Origin: Desulfobacterales bacterium CG23_combo_of_CG06-09_8_20_14_all_51_8
Lineage (GTDB): Bacteria; Desulfobacterota; Desulfobacteria; Desulfobacterales; Desulfosalsimonadaceae
Length of the DNA stretch: 12,253 nucleotides
Direction: 5' to 3'
Assembly (NCBI GenBank): GCA_002772195.1
Contig: PCSG01000395.1
Span: 11,817-24,069, forward strand
Shown piece after piece: positions 1-6,422 of the stretch (its first letter is position 1; each line of letters starts with the position of its first letter). The notes below the pieces were generated by a model that was not told where the DNA came from, ran no database searches, and worked only from the letters and a program-made list of their open reading frames with translations. A program made the position numbers and the translations under genes.

Positions 1-699
1 ACCGAACGCCCGGCACCATGAATTCACCGGGCAACCCCCGCAATCGGGCGTTGAAGGTTTGCAGACCAGGGCACCCAGCTCCATGACCGCCTGATTGAAC
101 GCGCCCGGATCGTTTTGATCCAGCAGTTCAGCGGCCGTTGCCTTAAACATGGGATAGGATGCGGCGGCATTAACCGGGGCCTGAATTTCAAAGAGCCGGG
201 CCAGGACCCGCTTCACATTTCCGTCCACCACCGCCAGGGGCCTTCCGAAAGCAATGCTTGACACGGCGGCATTGATATAATCCCCCACCCCGGGCAGGGC
301 TATGAAGGCCGCCGGATCATCCGGAATTTTCCCGCCGAAATCATTCACCACCAGGTTTGCGGCCCGGTGAAAATTTCTGGCCCGGGCATAGTAGCCCAAG
401 CCTTCCCAAAGTTTGAGCACTGCCTCAAGATCGGCCCGGGCCAGTGTTCGGATATCCGGAAACGCTGTTAAAAATCTCTGATAATAGGCAATTACCGTGG
501 CGACCTGGGTCTGCTGGAGCATGATCTCGGAAACCCAGATGCGATAGGGGTCCAGGGTCTCCCGCCATGGAAGGGGCCGGCGATGCTTAACATACCAGCG
601 CATCAAGGCCCGGCGGATGGCTTGAATGTCCATTTGTTCCAGACGGCCGGAAACGAGACCCTTCTTTGCCCGGCCCTTGGGATTTCCCGATTTTCCCAT
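1..699 (-). CDS. mutY: A/G-specific adenine glycosylase MutY, C-terminus outside window
   Basis: MutY removes adenine mispaired with 8-oxoguanine (base excision repair, cytoplasm). The 233 visible residues hold the HhH-GPD catalytic half. Seen: the SEIMLQQTQV segment with the catalytic Glu, the helix-hairpin-helix LPGVG followed by Asp-Tyr, VVDGNVKRVLAR with the catalytic Asp, and all four cysteines of the 4Fe-4S loop in C-x6-C-x2-C-x5-C spacing at the left edge. The C-terminal 8-oxoG-recognition domain lies beyond position 1. The ATG at 699 overlaps the stop of the upstream aldehyde dehydrogenase gene (TGATG), which suggests translational coupling. Family members usually begin near the internal Met at 633 (MDIQAI), so the basic 22-residue extension MGKSGNPKGRAKKG... 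may be untranslated or a lineage feature. Identity is secure; only the start is uncertain. Confidence 0.95.
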   Translation of the reverse strand, partial: MGKSGNPKGRAKKGLVSGRLEQMDIQAIRRALMRWYVKHRRPLPWRETLDPYRIWVSEIMLQQTQVATVIAYYQRFLTAFPDIRTLARADLEAVLKLWEGLGYYARARNFHRAANLVVNDFGGKIPDDPAAFIALPGVGDYINAAVSSIAFGRPLAVVDGNVKRVLARLFEIQAPVNAAASYPMFKATAAELLDQNDPGAFNQAVMELGALVCKPSTPDCGGCPVNSWCRAFG

Positions 700-2069
700 C
701 ACCGCAAAACGGTTTTCAGCAGCTTGAGATGTTTGTAAAACGTCGGATAGCGGAAAGGGAAATCAAATCGGACCGTGTTCCGCATGACGCTTTTCTGATG
801 GGAAAAAGCGTCGAACCCGAACTTGCCGTGATAGGACCCCATCCCGCTGTTGCCGACCCCACCAAAGGGAAGATAGGGCGTGGCGAAATGAATCAGGGTA
901 TCGTTGACGCATCCCCCGCCGAAGGAGACTTTTTTGAGCACCCGGTCAATCGCCTGCTGATCGTTTGTAAACAGATACAGGGCCAGGGGTTTGGGAAGGA
1001 CATTGACCCGGGCGATGGCATCGGCGAGATGGTCATATTCGATGACCGGCAGGACCGGACCGAAAATTTCCTCCTGCATGGACGGATGGGACCCGTCCAC
1101 ACCGGAAAGGAGGGTGGGACTGATCATCCGCTGTTCCGGGTCCGCATCACCGCCGCACATGATGGTAGCGTTCTTTATCAGTCCCAGGAGCCGGTCAAAA
1201 TGTTTTTGGTTGATGATTTTCGGATAATCCGGGCTTTCCAGCGGCCGCGCGCCGAAAAATTTCTGAACGTAGAAAATCATCCGGTCCACCAGGGGTTCCC
1301 GGACGGACTGATGGGCCAGCAGATAATCCGGCGCGATGCAGGTCTGACCGGCATTGATAAACTTTCCGGACACGATGCGCTTTGCCGCCAGATCCACATT
1401 GGCGTCTTTGTCAACGATGCACGGACTTTTGCCCCCCAGTTCCAGGACCACCGGGGTCAAGTGGTCCGCCGCAGCCCGCATGACGATTTTTCCCACCCCC
1501 GGACTGCCGGTAAAGAAGATATGATCAAATTTTTCCGCAAGCAGGGCCGTGGCGACCACCGCATCGCCGGTCACTACCGACACAAAGGCCGGGTCAAAAT
1601 AGACCTCCGCCAGCTCGGCCAGGACCTGGGACGTGTTCGGGGCGAGTTCCGACGGTTTTACCACCGCGCAGTTGCCGGCGGCCATGGCCGCGGCCAGAGG
1701 CGCCACAGCCAGCTGAAACGGATAATTCCAGGGTGCGATGATCAGAGAAACCCCATAAGGTTCGGGATAGATGTAACTGGCCGCCGGAAAATGATAAAAC
1801 GGGGTCGAAACCCGCCGGGGCTGTGCCCATTTCCGGACCTTTTTCACCATATGCCGGATTTCATCCCGGACAATCCCGACCTCCGTCAGATACGCTTCAT
1901 AGGGGGATTTGCGCAGATCCGCATACAGAGCCTGAAGAATTTTTTCCTCGTTTTCCTCGATGGCGTGGGCAAGCATATTAAGCTGGCGGATGCGAAAAGA
2001 CAGCTCTTTTGTCTGTCCGGCGGCAAAATACGCCCGCTGGTTTTCCATCATGGTCCGGATTTCCGTCAT
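699..2069 (-). CDS. Aldehyde dehydrogenase, class 3-like (ALDH3 family)
   Basis: NAD(P)-dependent oxidation of aldehydes to carboxylic acids, probably of fatty or aromatic aldehydes as in other ALDH3 relatives; the substrate is not readable from sequence. The 456 residues show APWNYP (Asn114), the cofactor-binding VVKPSE (about 136-141) and FTGSPGVGK (186-194), catalytic Glu210 in LELGGKSP and nucleophile Cys244 in NAGQTCIAPDY. EEIFGPVLPV and PFGGVGNSGMG follow. The length suits class 3 enzymes, which are shorter than class 1/2. I chose the ATG at 2069 because GGGAGGG lies just before it; a GTG at 2093 would add eight residues upstream and place that Shine-Dalgarno inside the coding region. 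The gene is coupled to mutY and divergent from the PanP-like gene. The downstream coupling to a DNA-repair gene looks like co-transcription rather than a shared pathway. Confidence 0.93.
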   Translation of the reverse strand: MTEIRTMMENQRAYFAAGQTKELSFRIRQLNMLAHAIEENEEKILQALYADLRKSPYEAYLTEVGIVRDEIRHMVKKVRKWAQPRRVSTPFYHFPAASYIYPEPYGVSLIIAPWNYPFQLAVAPLAAAMAAGNCAVVKPSELAPNTSQVLAELAEVYFDPAFVSVVTGDAVVATALLAEKFDHIFFTGSPGVGKIVMRAAADHLTPVVLELGGKSPCIVDKDANVDLAAKRIVSGKFINAGQTCIAPDYLLAHQSVREPLVDRMIFYVQKFFGARPLESPDYPKIINQKHFDRLLGLIKNATIMCGGDADPEQRMISPTLLSGVDGSHPSMQEEIFGPVLPVIEYDHLADAIARVNVLPKPLALYLFTNDQQAIDRVLKKVSFGGGCVNDTLIHFATPYLPFGGVGNSGMGSYHGKFGFDAFSHQKSVMRNTVRFDFPFRYPTFYKHLKLLKTVLR

Positions 2070-2074
2070 TTTCC

Positions 2075-2086
2075 CTCCCTCTCCCG
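2075..2086 (-). promoter_or_regulatory. Shine-Dalgarno deciding the ALDH start
   Basis: The minus strand reads a purine-rich GAGAGGGAGGGAAA run just before the ATG at 2069. It is the only strong ribosome-binding site near the 5' end, so it favours this ATG over the GTG at 2093. Confidence 0.7.
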
Positions 2087-2093
2087 GCGTCAC

Positions 2094-2165
2094 AGGCCCT
2101 GTCTCAGGAATTCATTGACTTTTTTACTTTATGATGATCAAAAAACCTTTTATAATGTAAAGGAT
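2094..2165. promoter_or_regulatory. Divergent promoter region between ALDH and panP
   Basis: Only about 70 bp separate the two divergent starts. A perfect TATAAT (2151-2156) points toward panP but has no good -35 at 16-18 bp. A TTGACT (2115-2120) is 30 bp away, too far to pair with it. Transcription from the TATAAT would begin at about 2162-2164, essentially on the start codon. Confidence 0.4.
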
Positions 2166-3806
2166 ATGAATGTGTTTGTAAAGGATCAATCTGACCTTGT
2201 CGCGGACTGGGACCGGCTGTTCCGGGTTTTTATAAGGCCCGAAGGTCAGGTGTCCCGGGCGACCCTCATCAAATACATGGACCGCATTCTTTACGGTCTC
2301 AATGATTTTTTGAAAACCAATGTGGGAATCACCGAAGCAGTCAGCTTAAAAGAACTTTCCAAAAATTTCACCGATACCCTTATCCACGACAATCCGGAAA
2401 AAAAGCTCGCGGATGTCATCACCTGCCTGATCGATAACATCGCACCCCACGCGGTGAACGTTTCCTCTCCCTATTTTGTCGGCCACATGACCTCGGCCAT
2501 TCCGTTTTTCATGGTGCATTTGAAAACCATTGTCGCGGCCCTGAACCAGAACTTGGTGAAACTGGAGACATCCAAAGTCGTCTCCATCGTCGAGAAACAG
2601 GTCATCGCGAAAATCCACCGCATGATTTACAAACACAGCGATGCATTTTACCAGGAACATGTGCAGAACACCGACACCACCCTGGGGGTATTTGTGGAAG
2701 GGGGCACCACCGCAAATCTCACGGCCCTGTGGGCGGCCCGGAACGCGAAATTCCATCCTAAAGCCGGATTTGCCGGCATTGAATCCGACGGACTGGCCGC
2801 TGCCTATCGCGCCTATGATATCGACCGGTGCGTCATTTTGGTGTCCCGGCTGGGGCATTATTCCCTCAGAAAATCCGCCGGGGTCTTGGGCATCGGCAAT
2901 CAAAACGTCATCCCCATCAAAACCGCCCCGGACAACCGGGTGGATATTAACGTCCTGAAGCAGACCATAACGCGCCTGAAACAGGAATCCCCCAGAACCT
3001 GCATTTTGGCCATTGTGGGGATTGCCGGGGCCACGGAAACCGGAACGGTTGACCCCCTGGAAACCCTTGCGGAAATCGCCCAAGCGGAAAACGCCCATTT
3101 TCATGTGGATGCGGCCTGGGGCGGGCCCACATTGTTTTCAAAGAAATACAGGTATTTACTAAACGGAATTAGTCTCGCGGATTCCGTGACCATCGACGGA
3201 CACAAGCAGTTTTACATGCCCATGAGCTGCGGCATGCTGTACTTAAAAGACCCGACCGCACTGGATGTGATCGCCTACCATTCCAATTATGTGAACCGCA
3301 TGGGATCCGTGGATCTGGGCATCAAAACCCTGTCCGGGTCCAGAGAAGCCAACTCCCTGATTCTGGACTGCGCCTTGAAAATCATGGGCGCCAAGGGATA
3401 TGCGCTTCTCATTGATCACGGCATTGAAACCGCCGCCGCGTTTGCCAGGGAAATCAGGCGAAGAGACCTTTTTGAACTCATGACCCCGCCGGTGCTCAAT
3501 ATCCTGACTTACCGAATCTGCCCGCCGGACATCCGGAAAAAACTCGCCAGTGCCGATGATGCGGAACGGCGAAAAATAAATGAACGGCTCAACACGGTCA
3601 ACCGCCGGCTCCAGCAAATCCAGCGGGAAGCCGGACACAGTTTTGTGTCCCGCACCACTCTTCTGCAAAACAACTGTTCCGAAGACGGCATCGTGGTGCT
3701 GCGCAGCGTCATCATGAACCCCATGACTACCATCGGGATTTTAAATGAGGTGCTGGATGAGCAGGAAGAAATTTTTTGCTCGCAGTTGAAGGATTTGGTG
3801 GAATAA
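2166..3806 (+). CDS. panP: PLP-dependent aspartate 1-decarboxylase-like protein (PanP family, group II decarboxylase)
   Basis: Likely decarboxylates L-aspartate to beta-alanine for pantothenate/CoA synthesis, replacing PanD; glutamate or another amino acid remains possible. The 546 residues match the length and order of PanP proteins as I remember them. Seen: SPYFVGHMTSAIP (101-113), NQNLVKLETSK (128-137), EGGTTANLTALW (178-189), GHYS with the PLP-stacking His231, HVDAAWGG with Asp315, and the PLP-lysine motif TIDGHKQ with Lys347. The C-terminal small domain contains SFVSRT. The open frame runs far upstream to 666, but that stretch is antisense to the ALDH gene and does not resemble the family, so I start at ATG 2166. 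AAGGA (2160-2164) is only one base before that ATG but seven before an in-frame GTG at 2172, so the exact start is uncertain. Transcribed alone, divergent from ALDH. Confidence 0.85.
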   Translation: MNVFVKDQSDLVADWDRLFRVFIRPEGQVSRATLIKYMDRILYGLNDFLKTNVGITEAVSLKELSKNFTDTLIHDNPEKKLADVITCLIDNIAPHAVNVSSPYFVGHMTSAIPFFMVHLKTIVAALNQNLVKLETSKVVSIVEKQVIAKIHRMIYKHSDAFYQEHVQNTDTTLGVFVEGGTTANLTALWAARNAKFHPKAGFAGIESDGLAAAYRAYDIDRCVILVSRLGHYSLRKSAGVLGIGNQNVIPIKTAPDNRVDINVLKQTITRLKQESPRTCILAIVGIAGATETGTVDPLETLAEIAQAENAHFHVDAAWGGPTLFSKKYRYLLNGISLADSVTIDGHKQFYMPMSCGMLYLKDPTALDVIAYHSNYVNRMGSVDLGIKTLSGSREANSLILDCALKIMGAKGYALLIDHGIETAAAFAREIRRRDLFELMTPPVLNILTYRICPPDIRKKLASADDAERRKINERLNTVNRRLQQIQREAGHSFVSRTTLLQNNCSEDGIVVLRSVIMNPMTTIGILNEVLDEQEEIFCSQLKDLVE

Positions 3807-3821
3807 ATCAGGCAAAAAATC

Positions 3822-3862
3822 TTGTATCGGGACTCAATAAGATATATTATTGAGTCCCGATA
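3822..3862 (+). promoter_or_regulatory. Toxin-antitoxin promoter with 38-bp palindromic operator
   Basis: TATCGGGACTCAATAA (3825-3840) and its exact inverse (3847-3862) flank a 6-bp centre. A promoter fits inside: TTGTAT (3822-3827), 17 bp, then TATTAT (3845-3850). A Shine-Dalgarno GGAGG (3863-3867) abuts the palindrome and serves the ATG at 3874. Phd/YefM antitoxins typically repress by binding such palindromes over their own promoter. The same hairpin might also act as a terminator for panP, but no T-run follows it. Confidence 0.6.
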
Positions 3863-3873
3863 GGAGGCGAAAT

Positions 3874-3912
3874 ATGAAATTTTTAAGCGTCAGAGATTTG
3901 ATGCGCCCGTAA
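3874..3912 (+). pseudogene. 5' fragment of Phd/YefM antitoxin gene, cut off by element insertion
   Basis: Good Shine-Dalgarno and ATG, then MKFLSVRDL, the usual first residues of this antitoxin family, followed by three element-derived codons and a TAA (3910-3912). The rest of the antitoxin resumes beyond the inserted element at about 4032 in another frame. The GATTTGA seven-mer occurs on both sides (3895-3901 and 4032-4038), as expected if the insertion duplicated its target. Confidence 0.7.
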
Positions 3913-4022
3913 AAAGTCGGATTTCGTCATGCCGGACTTGATCCGGCATCCAGAACATATTGGAATTGCTGGATTCCGGCTTTCGCCGGAATGACAATAA
4001 GCTGTTTTTTTGACTTTTTACG
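3908..4022. repeat. MITE-like element copy 1, inserted in the antitoxin gene
   Basis: A 115-bp non-coding element with perfect 11-bp terminal inverted repeats, CGTAAAAAGTC (3908-3918) and GACTTTTTACG (4012-4022). Inside are two hairpins: ATGCCGGA/TCCGGCAT (3929-3949) and ATTCCGGC/GCCGGAAT (3973-3992). Termini plus paired GC hairpins are repeated in copy 2 at 4441-4557. No transposase is present, so it would need to be moved in trans. Confidence 0.8.
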
Positions 4023-4025
4023 ATA

Positions 4026-4292
4026 TTGTCAGATTTGAAAACAAAATCATCACAGGTGTGGAACGAATTGCCGGATCAAAAGGAGATGGTCGTGACAAGC
4101 AATGGTCGGCCGATCGCCCTTCTTTCTTCGATCAATGAAAACAATCTGGAACAAGTTTTGACAGCCTTTAGACGGGCTCGGGCGACAGACGCCTTGGCGG
4201 CGCTCCAATATGATTCCGTTCAGCAGGGAGCCGATGCCATATCCATGGATGAGATAAATGCTGAAATCAAAGCAGCAAGGTCTAGACGATGA
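4026..4292 (+). CDS. Phd/YefM-type antitoxin body, 5'-truncated by element insertion (probable pseudogene)
   Basis: From SDLKTKSSQVW onward the frame reads like a Phd/YefM antitoxin: KEMVVTSNGRPIALLSSI is the DNA-binding/dimerisation core ('-TSNGRPIA-L'), and a helical, charged toxin-binding tail ends in EINAEIKAARSRR. Joined to the upstream MKFLSVRDL, it would restore a protein of about 95 residues. The body can only start at TTG 4026, which has no Shine-Dalgarno and lies next to the end of the element, so expression is doubtful. The partner PIN toxin directly downstream is also broken, so the whole module is probably inactive. Confidence 0.75.
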   Translation: MSDLKTKSSQVWNELPDQKEMVVTSNGRPIALLSSINENNLEQVLTAFRRARATDALAALQYDSVQQGADAISMDEINAEIKAARSRR

Positions 4293-4440
4293 ACCTTTTC
4301 TGGAAGTTGCCATCGCTGGACGTATGGAATCTTTAGTAACTGGAAACCATGGCCATTATCCCTCTTCCCCCTTTAAAGGAATCAATATTTTTCCCCCTTC
4401 TGAATTTGTTGAATTTTATCGAAGCCAAGATAGACAGACC
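4276..4440 (+). pseudogene. C-terminal remnant of PIN-family toxin
   Basis: The frame containing GLDDEPFLEVAIAGR, SLVTGNHGHYP and GINIFPPSEFVEFY matches the C-terminal third of PIN toxins partnered with this antitoxin class. In them a DDxxFLEVA acidic motif and LVTGN precede a final PSEFL-like strand. The N-terminal two thirds, with the first catalytic Asp (the LDTN region), are missing. The remnant overlaps the antitoxin stop in another frame, so a deletion of several hundred bases must have joined the two genes near 4280. Reading then runs directly into repeat element copy 2. Confidence 0.65.
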
Positions 4441-4557
4441 CGTAAAAAGTCGAAAACAGTCACTTTTCGTCATTCCCGCGAAGGCGGGAATCTAATGATA
4501 ACGAGTGGTTCTGCATGCCCGCCTTCGCGGGCATGACGTGATTCGGGGCTTTTTACG
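4441..4557. repeat. MITE-like element copy 2
   Basis: Begins with CGTAAAAAGTC (4441-4451) and ends with GGCTTTTTACG (4547-4557), matching the inverted terminus at 10 of 11 positions. Two perfect 8-bp hairpins with 4-nt loops: ATTCCCGC/GCGGGAAT (4472-4491) and ATGCCCGC/GCGGGCAT (4515-4534). Same architecture as copy 1. Read through, it encodes the HSREGGN-type string familiar from spurious ORFs over such repeats in many proteobacteria. It lies between the toxin remnant and the clipped end of the PKD protein. Confidence 0.8.
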
Positions 4558-4563
4558 AGTCCA

Positions 4564-5316
4564 TCATTTTTGGACCGCTGTAATAAAACAGCCGCTGTCT
4601 CCTTCATCGCTTTTTATGATTTGTACAATACATTCATCCGAACCTTGAAGGCCGTCATTATCGGTTACGGTCAACAGGAACACAGGGGATGGCTGCCCGG
4701 ATTTAAATGCTGGTGCTGTAAAGCTCGATTTCGGATCAGTCGAATCAGAAATTTCAACAGCAGTCCCTTCGATTTGCGTCCATAGATAGGAGACAATCGA
4801 ACCATCGGCGTCCGATGACGCTGAACCATCCAGAAATGCTATGTCCCCCTCTTCAATTTCCTGATCCGGTCCCGCATTTGCCTTGGGTGTCTGATTAGCG
4901 GCTATTGTCTGAGCGCTGATGTCGATCACCGTAATGCTTTCGGCGTTTCCGCAAACAAATAGCCCATCGGCCGGAGAAGTCACATCCAATTCAGTGTCAT
5001 TGTCATAAACATGAATAATCAGATTCTCTCCAGGTTTTGCACCGTCGGCCTGATCAACGGATTCTGAAATAGGGACATCAACGATATACCACCCGGAACT
5101 GTTCAGACCGAAAGTTTGCGATGCAGGGATCAAAGATGCACCATTTGAACGTTTGGCCTCAACTGCGTAATCCGCGCCTCCTGCCTGAGTCAACAAATCC
5201 CCGTCGATCGTTACTGTTCCGCCGATACGCGCAGGCAATTGCATCACGGCAAGGCAACATTCTGGAATCAATAAACAAATAACCGCCAGCAGCCAATATC
5301 TTTTAATCATATCCAT
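4564..5316 (-). CDS. Secreted paralog with shared N-terminal domain, PKD domain and clipped CFI-box C-terminus
   Basis: 250 residues, function unknown. A signal peptide covers about 1-23 (KRYWLLAVICLLIPECCLA). Residues 28-135 are the domain shared with the two genes upstream (PARIGGTVTI, KRSNGASL, GWYIVDVPI, GENLIIHVYDN). Residues 145-234 form a PKD/REJ-like beta-sandwich (KANAGPDQEIEEGD, LDGSASSDADGSIVSYLWT, LTVTDNDG). It ends SGCFITAVQK, which resembles the start of a CFI-box C-terminal signal (GCFIxTAAYG...). The hydrophobic remainder is absent because the stop TGA (4566-4564) sits at the edge of repeat element copy 2. The second Met (5310) is an alternative start. It follows the 147-aa paralog by 41 bp and is probably the last gene of the same transcript. 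Confidence 0.8.
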   Translation of the reverse strand: MDMIKRYWLLAVICLLIPECCLAVMQLPARIGGTVTIDGDLLTQAGGADYAVEAKRSNGASLIPASQTFGLNSSGWYIVDVPISESVDQADGAKPGENLIIHVYDNDTELDVTSPADGLFVCGNAESITVIDISAQTIAANQTPKANAGPDQEIEEGDIAFLDGSASSDADGSIVSYLWTQIEGTAVEISDSTDPKSSFTAPAFKSGQPSPVFLLTVTDNDGLQGSDECIVQIIKSDEGDSGCFITAVQK

Positions 5317-5357
5317 ATCCGTGAATCGATTTTTTTATAATGAAGGGAAATCATGTC

Positions 5358-5801
5358 TCATTCAGGCTTCGGCGCGGCGTTTTTCAAAGAGTTCTCTTGT
5401 TGTAACTCCAGATTGATCTGGGTCGTGCTTCCGCTTTGCCCGCATTTAATCTCAGCATTGGAAGGTGAAATGATATTTAATTCCTTCCCGTTATCATAAA
5501 CTTGAATCTTGAGCGTATCGCCCGGATTTGCGCCGCCCGGTTGATCCGTTGCATTATAAATAGGGATGTCAATAAGATACCAGTTGAAATTGTTCAGGCC
5601 GGTCTTTTGTGGTTCGGGTTTTAATGGCGAACCATTTGAGCGGGTTGCCTTAAATGAATAATTCGCAGCTTCCGCCTGAAGCAACTGATGTCCATTGATG
5701 CTCACGGTGCCGCCAATGCGTGCAGGCATTGGCGGGATGGCAAGGCAGATGGCGGGCCACAATAAGCAAATCAGGAGAGTGATCAATACTCGTTTTGGCA
5801 T
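5358..5801 (-). CDS. Secreted paralog, shared domain only, no C-terminal anchor
   Basis: 147 residues, function unknown. Signal peptide about 1-21 (MPKRVLITLLICLLWPAICLA). Residues 26-132 are the shared domain: PARIGGTVSI, TRSNGSPL, NWYLIDIPIY, DQPGGANPGD, LKIQVYDNGKEL and a Cys at 120 in the C-G-x-S-G-S-T-T-Q-I-N-L segment. It stops a few residues after the domain (NAAPKPE) with neither the IPTL tail nor the PKD/CFI extension of its neighbours, so it is expected to be free in the periplasm or secreted. AAAGG seven bases before the ATG is the ribosome-binding site. It lies downstream of a strong hairpin (5822-5857), so it may be expressed less than the IPTL paralog or from its own promoter. 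Confidence 0.8.
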   Translation of the reverse strand: MPKRVLITLLICLLWPAICLAIPPMPARIGGTVSINGHQLLQAEAANYSFKATRSNGSPLKPEPQKTGLNNFNWYLIDIPIYNATDQPGGANPGDTLKIQVYDNGKELNIISPSNAEIKCGQSGSTTQINLELQQENSLKNAAPKPE

Positions 5802-5821
5802 AAAAACGCCTTTCTTTTTAG

Positions 5822-5857
5822 AATAAAGATGGAGCCGTTTGAGGCTCCATCTTTATT
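5822..5857 (-). terminator. Hairpin terminator after the IPTL-CTERM gene
   Basis: A perfect 15-bp stem, AATAAAGATGGAGCC with GGCTCCATCTTTATT, and a 6-nt loop. It lies between the IPTL-CTERM paralog and the tail-less paralog. Its lower stem on the minus strand is T-rich (TTTATT), giving a partial U-tract, so attenuation or partial termination within the cluster is likely. Confidence 0.6.
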
Positions 5858-5878
5858 TACTGGTTGTTTTTGTGTTGG

Positions 5879-6403
5879 CTATCTTAATTGATCAAATGTG
5901 TTATTTCGCCGCATGGTATAGATAATCGAGCTGGCCAGCAGCATTGCAAAGAGAATCATTCCCCATTCCGAAAGCGTGGGGATGTTCGCTGGTTCGGCCT
6001 GAGCGGCAAGATTGATCTGTGCGGTCGAGCCGCTGTCTCCGCAGTTGAACCGGCCGTCTGAAGGGGCAGTAACATTTAATTCCGTCCCGCCGTTATAAAC
6101 ATGAATCTTCAGTGAGTCCCCCGGATGTGCGCCGCCGGTTTGATCGTTTGCATCATACATCGGAATGTCGATAATATACCAGTCAGTGGCATTGAGTCCT
6201 GCTGATTGGGCTGTGGCCGGACTTAAGTCCGTGCCATTAGAACGCGTCACTTTAAAAGAATAATTCGTAGCGTCCGCCTGGCTTAAGGCAGCGCCTCCTA
6301 TGGTCACGGTTCCACCGATCCGGGCGGGGATTGGAATAATTGCAAAACAAATCGCGGGCATTAATAAGCATATCATTGTGAATAATACAGATTTTTTCAA
6401 CAT
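5879..6403 (-). CDS. IPTL-CTERM sorting-signal protein (exosortase substrate), shared-domain paralog
   Basis: 174 residues. Signal peptide about 1-21 (MLKKSVLFTMICLLMPAICFA), shared domain 26-132 (PARIGGTVTI, TRSNGTDL, DWYIIDIPMY, DQTGGAHPGD, LKIHVYNGGTEL), then a classic IPTL-CTERM signal: IPTLSEWG at 141-148, a transmembrane stretch 149-163 and basic MRRNN. By family knowledge this tail is recognised and probably cleaved by an exosortase in the inner membrane, releasing or anchoring the protein at the surface. I place the start at ATG 6403 because AAAGGAG lies eight bases upstream and the signal peptide begins there; the open frame extends to 6523 but overlaps the upstream gene. It follows the STN-domain gene by 19 bp. 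Ends with TAG. Confidence 0.88.
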   Translation of the reverse strand: MLKKSVLFTMICLLMPAICFAIIPIPARIGGTVTIGGAALSQADATNYSFKVTRSNGTDLSPATAQSAGLNATDWYIIDIPMYDANDQTGGAHPGDSLKIHVYNGGTELNVTAPSDGRFNCGDSGSTAQINLAAQAEPANIPTLSEWGMILFAMLLASSIIYTMRRNNTFDQLR

Positions 6404-6422
6404 GGTCTGTGCTCCTTTATTG

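Noticed and set aside
666..2165. 500-codon upstream extension of the panP reading frame
   Set aside because: It is antisense to the clearly recognisable ALDH gene, has no family similarity, and PanP proteins are about 550 residues, which fits a start at 2166.
2346..3668. Minus-strand ORFs opposite panP (252 aa, 141 aa and others)
   Set aside because: Antisense shadows of a GC-rich gene with strong motifs on the plus strand.
4258..4536. 92-aa plus-strand ORF as a real gene
   Set aside because: Its middle is the PIN toxin remnant and its end is repeat-element sequence (HSREGGN string); its start lies inside the antitoxin gene.
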